NCBI GenBank assembly: GCA_032629725.1
Contig: JAFEVB010000001.1
Location: 620,001 to 684,000, forward strand
DNA from: Gremmenia infestans
Lineage: Eukaryota; Ascomycota; Leotiomycetes; Helotiales; Hamatocanthoscyphaceae
DNA: 64,000 bases
Direction of reading: 5' to 3'
The notes below the pieces were generated by a model, which worked only from the letters and a program-made list of their open reading frames with translations, searched no databases and had not been told where the DNA came from. Made by a program: the position numbers and the translations under genes. Positions 12,885 to 23,858 of the stretch are shown piece after piece (positions within the stretch are counted from its first letter, which is position 1; every line of letters begins with the position of its first letter).

Positions 12885-13325
12885 TCACCCTTTCAAGTCC
12901 ATAGCATCCTCACCCTCCTTCTCCCTCTGTTCCCTTTCACCCTTCGCCTTAACCCCAACATCCCTCAAACTCTCCAACACCTCCCTCTGCCTCCTAACCT
13001 TCTCCTCTAACTCCGCGATCTCCTCCTCTTGTTCCTGAATTTTGCGATCCATATCCGGCAGGTCCTTGACCTGCATCCTAGCCTTCTGTAGCTTATGCTT
13101 AATCTCGTCTGTCGCGGTGGGTATGTCTTTGATTTCAAGAGGGCCGGTGCCGGAAGCTATTTGAGAAGGAGACGTAGCTGGCGGAGAGGTCGAGGAAGAA
13201 GAGGGGTTTTGGAGGCGGGCTAGTACTGCTGAGAGGACGGGGAGCGTGTCGATGGAGTCGGGGGAGAGACCGTCTGGGAGAAGATTCATGAGCGGCTGTG
13301 GTGTTGCTTGAGAAGGGGACGCCAT
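12885..13325 (-). CDS. MED9: Mediator of RNA polymerase II transcription subunit 9
   Basis: Small subunit of the Mediator middle module, which bridges activators and RNA polymerase II in the nucleus. A single exon of 146 residues. The N-terminus LLPDGLSPDSIDTLPVLS followed by VLARLQNP is the conserved helical Med9 segment of filamentous fungi. A Ser/Pro-rich linker follows, and then residues 75-140 form a long charged coiled coil (KIQEQEEEIAELEEKVRRQRE). The first ATG in frame is at 13325 (MASPSQATPQ); an upstream TTG is not used. It is head-to-head with the phosphoglycerate mutase gene, 375 bp apart, and converges on cofactor C. The call rests on the N-terminal motif plus length and architecture; another short coiled-coil protein is the alternative. 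Confidence 0.77.
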   Translation of the reverse strand: MASPSQATPQPLMNLLPDGLSPDSIDTLPVLSAVLARLQNPSSSSTSPPATSPSQIASGTGPLEIKDIPTATDEIKHKLQKARMQVKDLPDMDRKIQEQEEEIAELEEKVRRQREVLESLRDVGVKAKGEREQREKEGEDAMDLKG

Positions 13326-13700
13326 CGTGGTCAAGTGTTGTGGGCAACAAAGAGGGCTTTTCGTAGCTTCCGTTGCTGATGATTAGGTAGGCACATGAAG
13401 TTGTTGATGGTACAGTAGAAATTAGTGATCGGTCCTTCCTTATCGGAGAGCGGGGTCCATGGAACTCAGGTCACTTTGGAGGGAAAAACAAAACACCCCA
13501 CCTGCTCAATAAAGCTCTTCTCTCCCCATAAATCAGTACATATCTCGCATCATTCCCTTCCTCAACGAACCTGAGAAATTGAGACTTTGATCTTTTTAAG
13601 GTCAAACAACCTTCTCGAAAGTAAGATTTCAATCTGCATTACACCCAATTTCCCGTGCTACCAATACTCCGGCGCTGATATACCCTGCAGATTCGCCAAA
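13326..13700. promoter_or_regulatory. Bidirectional promoter, MED9 and phosphoglycerate mutase
   Basis: 375 bp separates the two divergent start codons. A C/T-rich stretch with CTTCTCTCC lies near 13516-13526 upstream of the plus-strand gene, typical of highly expressed fungal glycolytic promoters. No TATA box was confidently located. Confidence 0.5.
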
Positions 13701-15659
13701 ATGCCCGTACAGAACAAAGCCGCATTAAGTACGTCCTTCCACGTATCCTCAACTCCTTTCTCATGTATCCAACATCTTGCTACGTATCTCCTGTTCTACT
13801 TCAACCGGTATACTTCTGCTTGCTTCGATTCTCCTACCTGGTGAAAAGCACGATGAATTCGCCGAGCTCTCAGAACCCAAACACGACCAAGAAGAAACCC
13901 GACTACATCCTTACAATGTTCTATATTTTGATGTACTTGGAAACCTCATGGCTGATAGTTATGCTTTGGCGTAGTTGTTATTGATGGCTGGGGAATCCCC
14001 AGCGAATCTTCTCCCAAGAATGGAGATGCAATCGCTGCCGCCGAGACCCCGGTCATGGACGCTTTCCAGAAAGACGCAGATGGATACACTGAACTGGAAG
14101 CTTCTTCCCTCGCCGTTGGATTGCCAGAGGGGTTGATGGGAAATTCTGAAGTCGGGCACCTGAACATTGGTGCTGGACGTGTTGTTTGGCAAGATGTGGT
14201 CCGGATTGATCAGACGATCAAGAAGAACGAGCTCAACAAGAATGAGGTTATCATGAAGTCTTTTAATGATGCCAAGTCCGGAACTGGCCGTCTACACTTG
14301 TGCGGACTGATCTCTGATGGTGGTGTCGTATGTTCACTCAATACTAAATTTCATGAAAGTAGCTGACAAGATGTTCAGCACGCAAAGCAAGATCATCTCT
14401 ATGCTCTCCTCAAGCTTGCCAAGGAGGTCAAAGTGCCCCACGTCTACATACATTTCTTTGGTGATGGCCGAGATACCGACCCAAAGTCTGGGGCAGGATA
14501 CATGCAAAACCTTTTGGACAAGATCAAGGAGATTGGTATTGGTGAAGTTGCCACTGTGGTTGGCAGATATTACGCCATGGACCGTGATAAGAGATGGGAT
14601 AGAGTGCAGGTTGGGCTGAACGCCATATGTGTCGGTGATGGTGAGGAGAGCAGTGATCCCGTCAAGACGATCAATGAGAGATATGCGAAGGGCGAGAATG
14701 ACGAGTTCTTGAAGCCTATCATTGTCGGAGGAAAGGAATCTCGCATTAAAGGTAAATATACCCATGTTCACTTGGTGGGATTGTCTAACATATCTGCAGA
14801 GGGTGACCAGGTATTCTTCTTCAACTATCGATCCGACCGTGTACGAGAAATCACTCAATTGCTCGGAGACTTCGACCGTTCTCCATTGGAGGACTTCGCA
14901 TACCCCAAAAACATCACCCTCACAACTATGACCCAATACAAGCTCGATTATCCCTTCCCAATTGCCTTCAAGCCGCAACACATGGGTAACGTTCTCGCCG
15001 AGACTCTCGGGAGCCAAGGCGTCAACCAAGTCCACGTCGCCGAGACCGAGAAGTACGCCCACGTTACATTCTTCTTCAACGGTGGCGTTGAAAAGGTTTT
15101 CCCCCTCGAGACCCGAGACGAAAAGCAAGATCTTGTTCCCTCAAATAAAAGCGTAGCAACCTACGACAAGGCCCCCGAGATGAGCGCCGCCGGTGTTGCA
15201 AAGCAAGTCAGCAAGCGAATATCCGAGGGCAAATTCGAATTCGTCATGAACAACTTTGCTCCACCTGATATGGTTGGCCACACCGGGGTGTATGAAGCTG
15301 CAATTGTTGGGGTTGCGGCAACAGACAAGGGTATTGGAGAGATCTACGAGACCTGCAAGAAGGAAGGCTACTTGCTTTTCATTACTTCTGATCATGGGTT
15401 CGTATATAGACTCCTTTGCACGTTATTTAGGATACTGACAACAAATAGCAACGCCGAAGAAATGAAATTTCCAGATGGCAAGCCCAAGACCTCTCACACA
15501 ACTAATTTGGTCCCCTTCATTATGGCCAATGCGCCTAAAGGCTGGTCCCTGAAGAAGAAAGACGGGGTTTTGGGTGACGTTGCACCCACGATTCTCGAGG
15601 CTATGGGCTTGAAGCAGCCTGAGGAAATGACTGGAAGCAGTCTTTTGATTAAGAGTTAG
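13701..15659 (+). CDS. gpmI: 2,3-bisphosphoglycerate-independent phosphoglycerate mutase
   Basis: Cytosolic glycolytic/gluconeogenic enzyme interconverting 3- and 2-phosphoglycerate through a phosphoserine and two Mn2+ ions; alkaline phosphatase superfamily. Exons are 13701-13728, 13975-14327, 14379-14751, 14800-15397 and 15449-15659, giving 520 residues, normal for the family. Visible signatures: first metal Asp in IVIDGWGIPSE, nucleophile Ser about 67 in GNSEVGHLNIGAGR, substrate sites FGDGRDTDPKS and FNYRSDRVRE, and metal ligands in NFAPPDMVGHTG and ITSDHGN. Intron 1 is 246 bp, five times the other introns; it must be removed because AL joins directly to IVIDGWG. Start ATG at 13701 in MPVQNKAAL. 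Family and active site are unambiguous. Confidence 0.96.
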
Positions 15660-16272
15660 ACTGCCTTGTGTTTCACTACTTGGCCAATCTGCTTGTAGTT
15701 ATGGATGCGCAGTGTTCAAGCGTAGTAGATTAGGCTAGATTTGGTATTTGGCAGGTTCAAAACATGCTCATAAGGATTGAGATTATGATGAGATGATTTG
15801 ACGTGGGCGTGTGCGTGTGAGCGTAGAGTGAAGCATAGGGAGATGAACATAGAGATAAAATGATGGATATATCATAACGTATTCAATAGAACATTTGATT
15901 TTGCAAAGCCTGGTCTCTAAATGTTCACTCAGGTCCCACAAAAAATACCCGACTCACGATCTGCAAGTGCAAAAATATACAGTAACTTCATTTCCTATCT
16001 ATCATTCTATCATACTACAAGAATACAAGTACCACACTGAGTCTGGATTTTACATTCATATGTTTATCCAACCCAATCCGGTCTCCCGAACTGGATATCA
16101 GAATTCCAAACCATAACCCCTTTTGCTTTGCTTCCAAATACAGTAACGCTGCGAACCAGACAATTGGTAGTACCAAACAAACAAACAAACATTACGCCAA
16201 AAACACCACCGGGCCATTAATCATGAATGAACCCCTCAACCAACCATGCATGATACCTACCTTACTTTTTAA
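15660..16272. other. Convergent 3' spacer
   Basis: 613 bp between two converging stop codons. AT-rich with a short run of CAAA units near 16180. No gene seen; it should hold both 3' UTRs. Confidence 0.5.
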
Positions 16273-18519
16273 TCACATTGCCTTGCCCACTCCATTCCCA
16301 TTCCCAATGTTAGCTTCCTTCTCAAAGCTAACCGGACTCACATCCCCATCCCCCCGACTCGCCAACGCCTGCCCCCTACTCGTACCGGATATTCCTTGGC
16401 CTTGTACCCCATGCGCGGTGCCACCACTAGAACTGGAACTCGCGTTCCCTTTCATACTGCTGTTCCCGCTCCCGGGGCCTAAATCAGGTCCTGGGTCACC
16501 CCACTCTGAACCGATACCGCTACTGTATTTTGAGGTGTACGTTTCGTTGCTCACGACTCGAGACATGGCTGTGCTGACTACCCTAGGAGTAGGCAGGTCA
16601 TTGGTGCGCAGCGGGGTGGGATAGAGGTTCGCTGACTCCCGTGCACCCATACTAGCACCGCGTTGCCGCGAGGAGGCGCGATTACTACTTAACACATTCA
16701 CATTGCCATTGCCATTGGTGCGCCAGAGTTCAGGCCGCTCTAGATCAAAGGGGTCGGATCGGCCCTTGCCTTTCCGCGCGTTAGCCGAGAGGGAGGAGAA
16801 GACGGTATCGCGGTAGCTGTCTCTGCTGGGCGCGATGGTGGAGGGGTAGCGTGAGGTTGCAGGGTTGGTGCTGGGGGGGCGGCCGTACATCGATGGTCCT
16901 TTCTTCGTTGCGTCGACGGACTGCCCGCGAGAGCGTCGAATGTCGGCTACGTAGGTGTTTGGTTTGGGTATTGAGGGTTGGGGTTGGGAGATGGGGTCGG
17001 CAAAGGGGTCGGAGTTGGTGCGGAATCGACCTGACTGGCGATTGGGTGGTCGCCAGGCTTGGTTCTGTTTATTGGGGTTGGTAGTGGTGGTGGTCGCTGC
17101 TGTTATGGGATCAGCGAAAGGGTTGTCGCCGAAGTTCAGACCTAGGCTCCCGAGGGGGGGAAGGGAGGAACCCGATTGCCTTTTGAAGGACGTTCGCCGT
17201 CGCTCTGCTTGCAATTGTAGCTCTCGATCATCCATTCCTAGGAGCTGGGAGAAATCGGGAGGTTTGTTGAGATTGGCTTGTTTCTCTGTCATGCCACGGG
17301 CGGCAGCAAAAGGGTCTGTTGGCTCATTGTTCTTTCTGAACTTGATGTTCTCTCGAAAACGCTCCCACCAGTCATTTAAGCGTTCTTTGACTGTGTGCGG
17401 TCCTGAGCCATTCGACAGCACTGAATTATTCCGGCTATGTTGTGGAATTGGGCCATCGAGGAACTGGGAGTTTCCCCTATTTAGGTTCACACCTGGCCTG
17501 TCGCTCCGATCGCCCACGACTTTGGACTTCAAGGAGACCCCAATACCAAGGATTCCTGTCTTTAACCCAGATGCCGCTGCCCTGAGCCTATCCCCTTGTG
17601 AACCCATATCCGACCTCCACGTTTCGCCAAAGTTTCTTCGCCCACCAGAGCGACCATCGTTTTCGTTAAACTCGCTTCGAGTTCCGGTTGTGAGAGGTGT
17701 GAGTAAGCTGTTTCGATCCCGCCTTCTTTTCCGCAAGAACCAAAATAGTAGCGCCACGCCCGCGATAAAACCAATAGATCCTAATACACCCCCGACAACT
17801 GGACCAGGTGTTAGTCGGGGAGTTGTAGCTATTCCGCCTTCTGTTGCAGACTTTGACGAGCTAGGGGCTGCAGAAGTCACACTGGCCGCAGATTTTGACA
17901 TTGCAAGAGATTGAAATCCATTATCGCTATTGAGATCTGTTGTTGCCGTCGCCGAGGAACGGATCTCGCTCTGAGCAACAGCTATGGGGGTACTAGAAGA
18001 TGTTGTCGGGTTCGTACCTTTTGAGGCTGTACTTGCGGCACTTGTGACTGAATCCGAACTCTCGCTCGTGCTTGTATCTGGAATTACTATTGCACTCGCT
18101 TGTGCTACGGGAGTAGTGGTATTCGTGGTTTCTGGTGGCGCGGTCGTTGCTGCTGTGGTAGGTGTAACTTGAACAGGATCGCTTGATACAACCGCTGCGC
18201 TAACAGTGGTGGAGGAAGCAATGCTTGAGGACTCAACATTCGGTGTATCTTGTGTCTGAGTACTGGTTGTTGAGGTTATTGGGGTAGATGTTTGCGTAGT
18301 CGCAGTCGCAGTCGCAGTCGCAGTCGCGGTCGCGGTCGCGGTCGCGGTTGTACTCGTACTCGTACTTGTACTTGTTGAAGAAGTCGCTGCTTCCAAGGAA
18401 GAGGCAGCTGTCGCGGCGCTTCCTGAAAGCGTGGTGAGAGATCTTGGAACTGCTGTACATCGTATACCATTGATTGAAGTAATGGAAAATCCTGCCGGCA
18501 GGTTCGCGCTCGTCGACAT
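16273..18519 (-). CDS. Mucin-like single-pass membrane protein, function unknown
   Basis: 748 residues in one exon. Residues about 35-235 are very rich in Ser, Thr and Ala (alternating ST then TA pairs), a likely O-glycosylated stalk outside the cell. One hydrophobic segment follows at about 240-262 (GGVLGSIGFIAGVALLFWF), then a basic stop-transfer RKRRRDR. The 480-residue cytoplasmic tail is disordered, with Ser, Pro and Arg and repeated NPFADP/SDPFADP motifs. The shape resembles fungal wall-stress sensors (Mid2/Wsc type), but no WSC cysteine domain is seen. No cleavable signal peptide follows the ATG at 18519; the frame extends upstream only from a TTG, so a reverse signal-anchor topology is inferred. 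A tiny upstream frame (Met-Asn-Glu-Ala-stop) lies near 18625. Function not recognised. Confidence 0.75.
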   Translation of the reverse strand: MSTSANLPAGFSITSINGIRCTAVPRSLTTLSGSAATAASSLEAATSSTSTSTSTSTTATATATATATATATATTQTSTPITSTTSTQTQDTPNVESSSIASSTTVSAAVVSSDPVQVTPTTAATTAPPETTNTTTPVAQASAIVIPDTSTSESSDSVTSAASTASKGTNPTTSSSTPIAVAQSEIRSSATATTDLNSDNGFQSLAMSKSAASVTSAAPSSSKSATEGGIATTPRLTPGPVVGGVLGSIGFIAGVALLFWFLRKRRRDRNSLLTPLTTGTRSEFNENDGRSGGRRNFGETWRSDMGSQGDRLRAAASGLKTGILGIGVSLKSKVVGDRSDRPGVNLNRGNSQFLDGPIPQHSRNNSVLSNGSGPHTVKERLNDWWERFRENIKFRKNNEPTDPFAAARGMTEKQANLNKPPDFSQLLGMDDRELQLQAERRRTSFKRQSGSSLPPLGSLGLNFGDNPFADPITAATTTTTNPNKQNQAWRPPNRQSGRFRTNSDPFADPISQPQPSIPKPNTYVADIRRSRGQSVDATKKGPSMYGRPPSTNPATSRYPSTIAPSRDSYRDTVFSSLSANARKGKGRSDPFDLERPELWRTNGNGNVNVLSSNRASSRQRGASMGARESANLYPTPLRTNDLPTPRVVSTAMSRVVSNETYTSKYSSGIGSEWGDPGPDLGPGSGNSSMKGNASSSSSGGTAHGVQGQGISGTSRGQALASRGDGDVSPVSFEKEANIGNGNGVGKAM
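18301..18352 (-). repeat. Coding hexanucleotide repeat in the Ser/Thr stalk
   Basis: Tandem GTCGCA/GTCGCG units on the plus strand, read on minus as Thr-Ala pairs, followed by TACTCG-type units coding Ser-Thr. The length is a multiple of six, so slippage would change stalk length without breaking the frame. Confidence 0.85.
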
Positions 18520-18951
18520 AATGAAGGTAAGAAATGGCGACACCAGTCGCAAGAAAGAAGATAAATTTCAACCGTCAAGGTGTAATTGTGAAAGGGCTCC
18601 TAGGCCGTTAAGCTATGCCTCATTCATGATATTGATGTTGTTTGCAAGAAGAAGAACAATTCCACAAAACAAAGCGGAGAGAAGAATGGCATGACCAACT
18701 GAGATGTGGAAAATCGATGATCTCCATGGCTCAAACACGCGCGCCCTGACGAGAGTATGGAGTGGGTCACAGTATAGAGAAGATGGAGAGTCGAGGTCGG
18801 GTGTTTGGCTGGAGGGGTCGGTTGGAGGGAGTTTTGGATGTTGCAGCCCCCTGTCTGACACAGAGCGTGAAGCACGTTTTCGGTTCAGGGGTCAGTGTGA
18901 GGTGAGGCTAAGCTTGACATGCGACATCAACATGCACCCAGCAAACATGTA

Positions 18952-18979
18952 TAGTACAGTACAGTACAGTACAGTACAG
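18952..18979. repeat. AGTAC pentanucleotide microsatellite
   Basis: Five to six tandem copies of AGTAC. Related GTAC-containing palindromes recur at 19684-19712 and 37574-37592. Confidence 0.9.
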
Positions 18980-19792
18980 GTACAATTAGAGCTAATAATT
19001 AAAGTTGCAGTATGTACTGTACAGTAGAGACTTGATAGGAAACATTCTGCAAGCACTTTACACGTAGAATGTTCGCGCGAGAAAAGAAGGCAGAAAGACG
19101 TGTTGGCGGGGCACTGAAAGAGATGTGATGTGTTGGGAGAAAAGCGGGGGATCCTCCACCTCCTTCATGTCGGCGGCTCAGGCCACCGGTAGAGTGTCTC
19201 GTCTTGCTGTTGTTAGGAAGGTATTAAAGAATTGACCAGTTTGAAATTCCAACGGTGGGATAATTGCCATAGCCTCACAATTGCGTTGCTGGGGCGTCGA
19301 CAAAAAGGGACTGTACTGTAGCTAAAATCATTGCCTGACCTGACCTGAGCCTTCTTTGCTTCAAACATCTGCTTGGCATTTCAATTTCTCTCACAATGTG
19401 CAACCAGTGAGTAACGGCAGGTACTTAGAATAATCACGTACCTATTTAGGTACCTACTCTACTCCTACCTAGGGATACAGTACTTCAGCATCTGAAAGTT
19501 TCAATAAAGAATGACAAGATTCCCAGCTTCAAAGTTCAAGCTACACTCACTACAGTACCAGTGCAGTCCAGCACCTATTATTGCCAAGGAATAGTGGGCC
19601 GTGCCGCTTTGACGGATGGGCGGGGACGAGGACGGGCACGGGCACGGGCACGGCGGGTGAGTTATTGCCGGAATACGTCGAATACAGTACAGTACGTACA
19701 GTACGTACTGTTAGGTAGGTACCACCCACCCCACCCAGGCCAGGCCAGGCCAGGTACATACAGTAGTTGCGCACGGACAGCTTGTATCATAT

Positions 19793-19817
19793 TGCACTGC
19801 ACTGCACTGCACTGCAC
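19793..19817. repeat. CACTG pentanucleotide microsatellite
   Basis: Five tandem copies of the five-base unit CACTG. Confidence 0.9.
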
Positions 19818-20012
19818 TCTAAATATTCAACAGTGAAGAAATCCGATAATCAGTGAGAAGGGGAAGAGGAAGCGACAGCGACCTGTCTGCATTTAGCCGG
19901 CAGAGAGACTTACAGTATTCCCATCCTCGGTGTGTGTCGTACAATACAGTACATGCAAGGCACGACACGGCAGCTACCTACCCACCCTCCCACTACTATA
20001 CTGCTTCCATTC

Positions 20013-20046
20013 AATCCATCCATCCATCCATCCATCCATCCATCCA
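20013..20046. repeat. CCAT tetranucleotide microsatellite
   Basis: About eight tandem copies, in the region upstream of the gene starting at 20280. Confidence 0.9.
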
Positions 20047-20279
20047 GCCAGTAGCTCCTCCTTTCCTTCCTCACCTTCCTTCCTTGTCCCCCCCAGTCCT
20101 TCACCACTAGAAGCCAATCCGTAAGGCTCCCCTAAACTTTCCTTCGCCTGTCTCTCCTTCCCTCCCTCCCTTCAGTCTATCTACTGTGCTATCATAGCGT
20201 CACATGATTACTCATCTCATCTTTTGCAGGAGGCCCGCCACGCCGCGGTGGAGTTTGGTCAGGTTAGGGGGCAGGCAAC

Positions 20280-22157
20280 ATGTTTGCCGGTATAGGAGCA
20301 ATAGGTATGTTATGTTGTTTCATATTGTATGGCTTCATCTTCAGATATCTCATTGGGCCGTCTTATTCCTCACGGCATAGCGAACTGATCATGGCACATG
20401 GTTGTTGATTCATTTCAAGTCATGCCTTTGCGCGGCTGCTTGTTGATCGACCACCATCGTAGTTGTCATCCCTCAAGTGATACTCTCAAATTGCTTTTCA
20501 TTGCGTTCTTCTAGTCTTGGCTTCGAACACCCTTCTCACTCGTTACACAGCTGCTCTGAAAACTCCAACGCCCCGAGACGGTCCCAGGACAATCCCACCA
20601 CAGACACCTGTCGGATTTCCCCAATGTACGCCACAAGCGGGAGATCAGCTTCCATCCTCTTCAGAAGCAGGTACACCACTGGTTGCCCTGCTACAGAAAA
20701 TCCACCGGCCAGCAGATATCAAGCTCGTTCACTTCGAAGCGCTCGGACTTCACGTGATACCTGATTCTTCCCCAGAAGACATAATCCCAGAGCCTGACTT
20801 CTTACCACCGGTCGAGGAATGGAATGCTATTAGTACGGATAATCTACAAGAAGCCAACAATGCAAGTAAAAAACTTCTCAACAACGGCAACCTCTCGCCC
20901 GGAGCCCAGACATACCGAGAGCGTCAAAACGAGCTCCTGATAGACAACACCGCAGCCTTCCGTACCGTCAGGCGCATCTCTCCCCCATCAGGAGAATCGG
21001 CAGTACGCTTGGGTAATGCATATGAGTTCTTTAAGAACCTAGAATTCTTCACCGGATACTGGGACGACACTTCGCTACCTCCCAAACCCGAGACGACGTC
21101 TGATGCTGTTGAAGACCAAGTACCCCGCCATTTGAAAACGCACCAACGGACGGGATCGGGTGCCCAGCTCCCTCCAGACTACAGACAACACCTCCTCACG
21201 GCCTTCATCAAGCTGATCTCCTACGACTTCGGCTGCAACGTCTCCTTCCCTCGTACGGAGCCACGTCTACACATCAACCCCCCACCAACATCCTCCTCGC
21301 CCCCCACTTACTTCAACTCCTCGGCGACCTTCGTCTATCGCACCCCAACCGATCGAGCAGCTGCAAGATCCGGAATTATAGAGGGTCCCGTCGCAGCAGT
21401 ATCTTGCCGCAACAGCACCGTGTTTGCAACAGAAGCCGAATCCCAGCTTGATCTCGCCAGAGAGGTTATCGCAGTCTTGCTTACGGCGCAGCAGCGTGCT
21501 CGCGAAGGCAAGACGGAGAAACGCTTTGGGGAAGGGAAATGGTGGACCACGAAACCGCGATGGGGTGGTGGTTCAGGTGGGGCTATGGGGAAGGAGGCTG
21601 ACAAAGTCGATGAACTAGGTACTGTTGTCGGCGGCACCGTCCCTGAGAAGATTGTGGGAGAGGAGAAAGGTGTTGCTGCTGAGGCGAAGAGAGCTATTGG
21701 TGGTATCAATGGTCCGAGTCCGAACAAACGCAGTAAGAAGGGAAAGGAGGGGATAAATTTTCAAATCTATGATAGTTATCGGAAGATGCCGCCGCCGTCC
21801 TCTACGTGGGATCGGAAAGCGAGGTATTCGTCTATTGGGAAGGCTGTTGGGCAGGGATATGATGATATCTTCCTGGTCAGCTCATTGAACCACCATGTCT
21901 CCATTGTCAGAGTCAGGGTCCCGGACAACCTGCTGAGCACCCTCGACGGTAATGAGCAAGAGGATTGGGGGAGGATGAATATGTGGAGGAGTAAGTGGTA
22001 TGATTTGTTCATAGCAAAGGAGAGGGTGGATGCTATGCAAGTGGTATGGGGGATGATTGCATATCTGATGAGGAAAGTTGAAGATCCTTCTACAGAGGTA
22101 GATCAGAAAGATACACAGGGCGCGAAATCGAAATCCGAGAAGATGGATCTCAGTTAA
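20280..22157 (+). CDS. Uncharacterised fungal protein, 555 residues
   Basis: Not recognised. A 25-nt first exon (20280-20304, MFAGIGAI) is spliced over a 210-bp intron (20305-20514, donor GTATGT, acceptor TTCTAG) to 20515-22157. The large frame has no ATG near its beginning, only a TTG, which supports the upstream exon. The joined start MFAGIGAIVLASNTLLTRY is hydrophobic and could be a membrane anchor or targeting segment. Conserved-looking blocks are FKNLEFFTGYWDD, LTAFIKLISYDFGCNVSFP, a middle region ending in WWTTKPRWGGG, a basic NKRSKKGKEG patch and a C-terminal MWRSKWYDLFIAKERVDAMQ. Residues about 350-420 are low-complexity. The coding bias and size argue for a real gene. No function can be assigned. 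Confidence 0.72.
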
Positions 22158-23858
22158 AATAGATATGGCCTTCCAAGATTGGAGTAGATTGTTCGTTGTC
22201 TAGAATAGGGAGCACGTGTCTATATAATGCATCACAGTATACTTAAGATCCGGTTTGAGCAGGAGAGAAAGTATGAAGGCGGAGTCCAAAGATGAGTTTA
22301 TAAGACGTAGCAAACTCCTACCATGTAGAGTCCTAGAAATATGACTACGAAGCCAAGGAGCATTTATAACATCTAAGCGATCCTCCAGTATCCTCTATCA
22401 TGAATTTAGACCTTCACTTCTATCAACCTACATTCACATTTCCCCTCATCCAATTAGCTTAGTCATGCTTGATGTTTTCTCATCGCAGCAACCATACGTC
22501 TTAGGAAAATCAAGTCTTCACCTCCTAACGAAACCCCCCCTGTCAATTTGGTGACCTACAGAGAGAGGGCTTGAATCCTATACGGGGTAAACACGACATA
22601 CATACCAACATCAAAAGCGAATTTAAATAGAACTTAAGAAAACCCTACTTCCTAGCTATTCATTTACATAGCAGATGAGTGAATGAATGAATGTCATGAA
22701 TGGAAGAGAAAATGACAGCAAGACATATATAATTAACAGCAAAGCATGCACTAACCGAATGACAAACCACCCCCCACCCTTTTTCCCGCTATAATACAAA
22801 ATCTAAAATAGAAAAAACAAGAATCAAATCACATCGCCCTATTCGCACTAACCTATCACCACTTCCCCCACTCCATACCCCCTCCTCATCATGAGCTTGA
22901 TCGCCCACCATGTGTTCATAACCTCGACCCAATAAATAGCTCCCACAACCTCGGATATCTTATATTCCCACGTCACTGGACGAGACCTAGCTAATATCTT
23001 TGCCTACCTACCTGCCTACCTACCTACCTACCTTAGTTTCCTCTAGCAAACCACCCGCCTACCCAGCATTTGCTTAATCAGGTAAAGGGCCGGCCGGGTT
23101 CCTATGTACCGGATTTTTAGTGTGGGATGACGATTTAAGACCCCGTTCCATTCTACGACTAGCCTCTACCTAGTTTCTAGGTTGCATTGCCATGTCCATG
23201 TTAGGTATGCTAATATCAAGGTGGTGGGTCATTGCTTGGCTTTCGATCGGGTCCAACGATAAAAGCGGCCGCCACTATGCAATGGCAATGGCTTGGTAGA
23301 AAGGATTGGAAGGGTCTGAGAGGGTCTATTATTATTTTTTATGCTTCGAGTCCGGTAGATGTTAGGCGGGGAATATGAGGTCACAAAACGAGAGTAATTA
23401 TTTGTTCATGGTCTTTTTGACACACAAATTTTCATGATATTCATCGTAGCTTTTGTTAGTTACACATCCACCCCCCACCCCCCCCCCACCCCCTACTCTT
23501 AAACCAAACATCATATCCTTCACAATCCTCATGCTTCTCCATCTTCATTCTCACCCGACCTATCATAAAAAATGCCCAAAGCCTGCTAATGTGGCGTCAA
23601 AAACAAAATGCGTACTCAAGTTTCGCCTCTTAAAAAATACTGAAGCGTGACTACAGACTGGACGGTACCGAGTGAGTGAGTCAATAATTGGTGTGGAGAG
23701 TGTGCAACATAAAATGCAAAATCTGATCGCGTCTGGCCCTTCCTTGGTGAATCTGGTACGCGAAGCGCCGTGCCCTGATGTTATTGGTGACGATGAATTC
23801 CAACCTTATAACGCCAGAAGCGGGAGTGTCTGGTCATATAATAGCTGTGGCAGCTTTG
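22158..23858. other. 1.7-kb convergent spacer
   Basis: Lies between two converging genes. No supported gene. It contains a CTAC/CTGC tetranucleotide tract (about 23003-23033) and a C-rich stretch (23467-23493). The right end should be the 3' UTR of the 23859 gene. Confidence 0.55.
23003..23033. repeat. CTAC microsatellite
   Basis: About seven tetranucleotide copies with one CTGC variant. Confidence 0.85.

Larger units (their letters stand above)
18520..20279. other. Microsatellite-rich divergent spacer
   Basis: 1.76 kb between two divergent genes. No supported gene. It is packed with short tandem arrays: AGTAC (18952-18979), GGGCAC (19633-19653), CCAGG (19735-19754), CACTG (19793-19817) and CCAT (20013-20046), plus several palindromic GTACTGTAC stretches near 19010-19025 and 19684-19712. 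The region downstream of about 20100 is C/T-rich, as in many fungal promoters. Confidence 0.6.

Noticed and set aside
13777..13974. Open frame inside the phosphoglycerate mutase intron as a separate gene
   Set aside because: It lies in the intron needed to join AL to IVIDGWG and has no start context or homology; kept only as an intron curiosity.
16955..17914. 319-residue plus-strand open frame
   Set aside because: Antisense of the cytoplasmic tail and membrane segment of the mucin-like protein; no recognisable features.
19633..20046. Tandem repeats as a CRISPR-like array
   Set aside because: Units of 4-6 bp without spacers; these are microsatellites in a eukaryotic genome.
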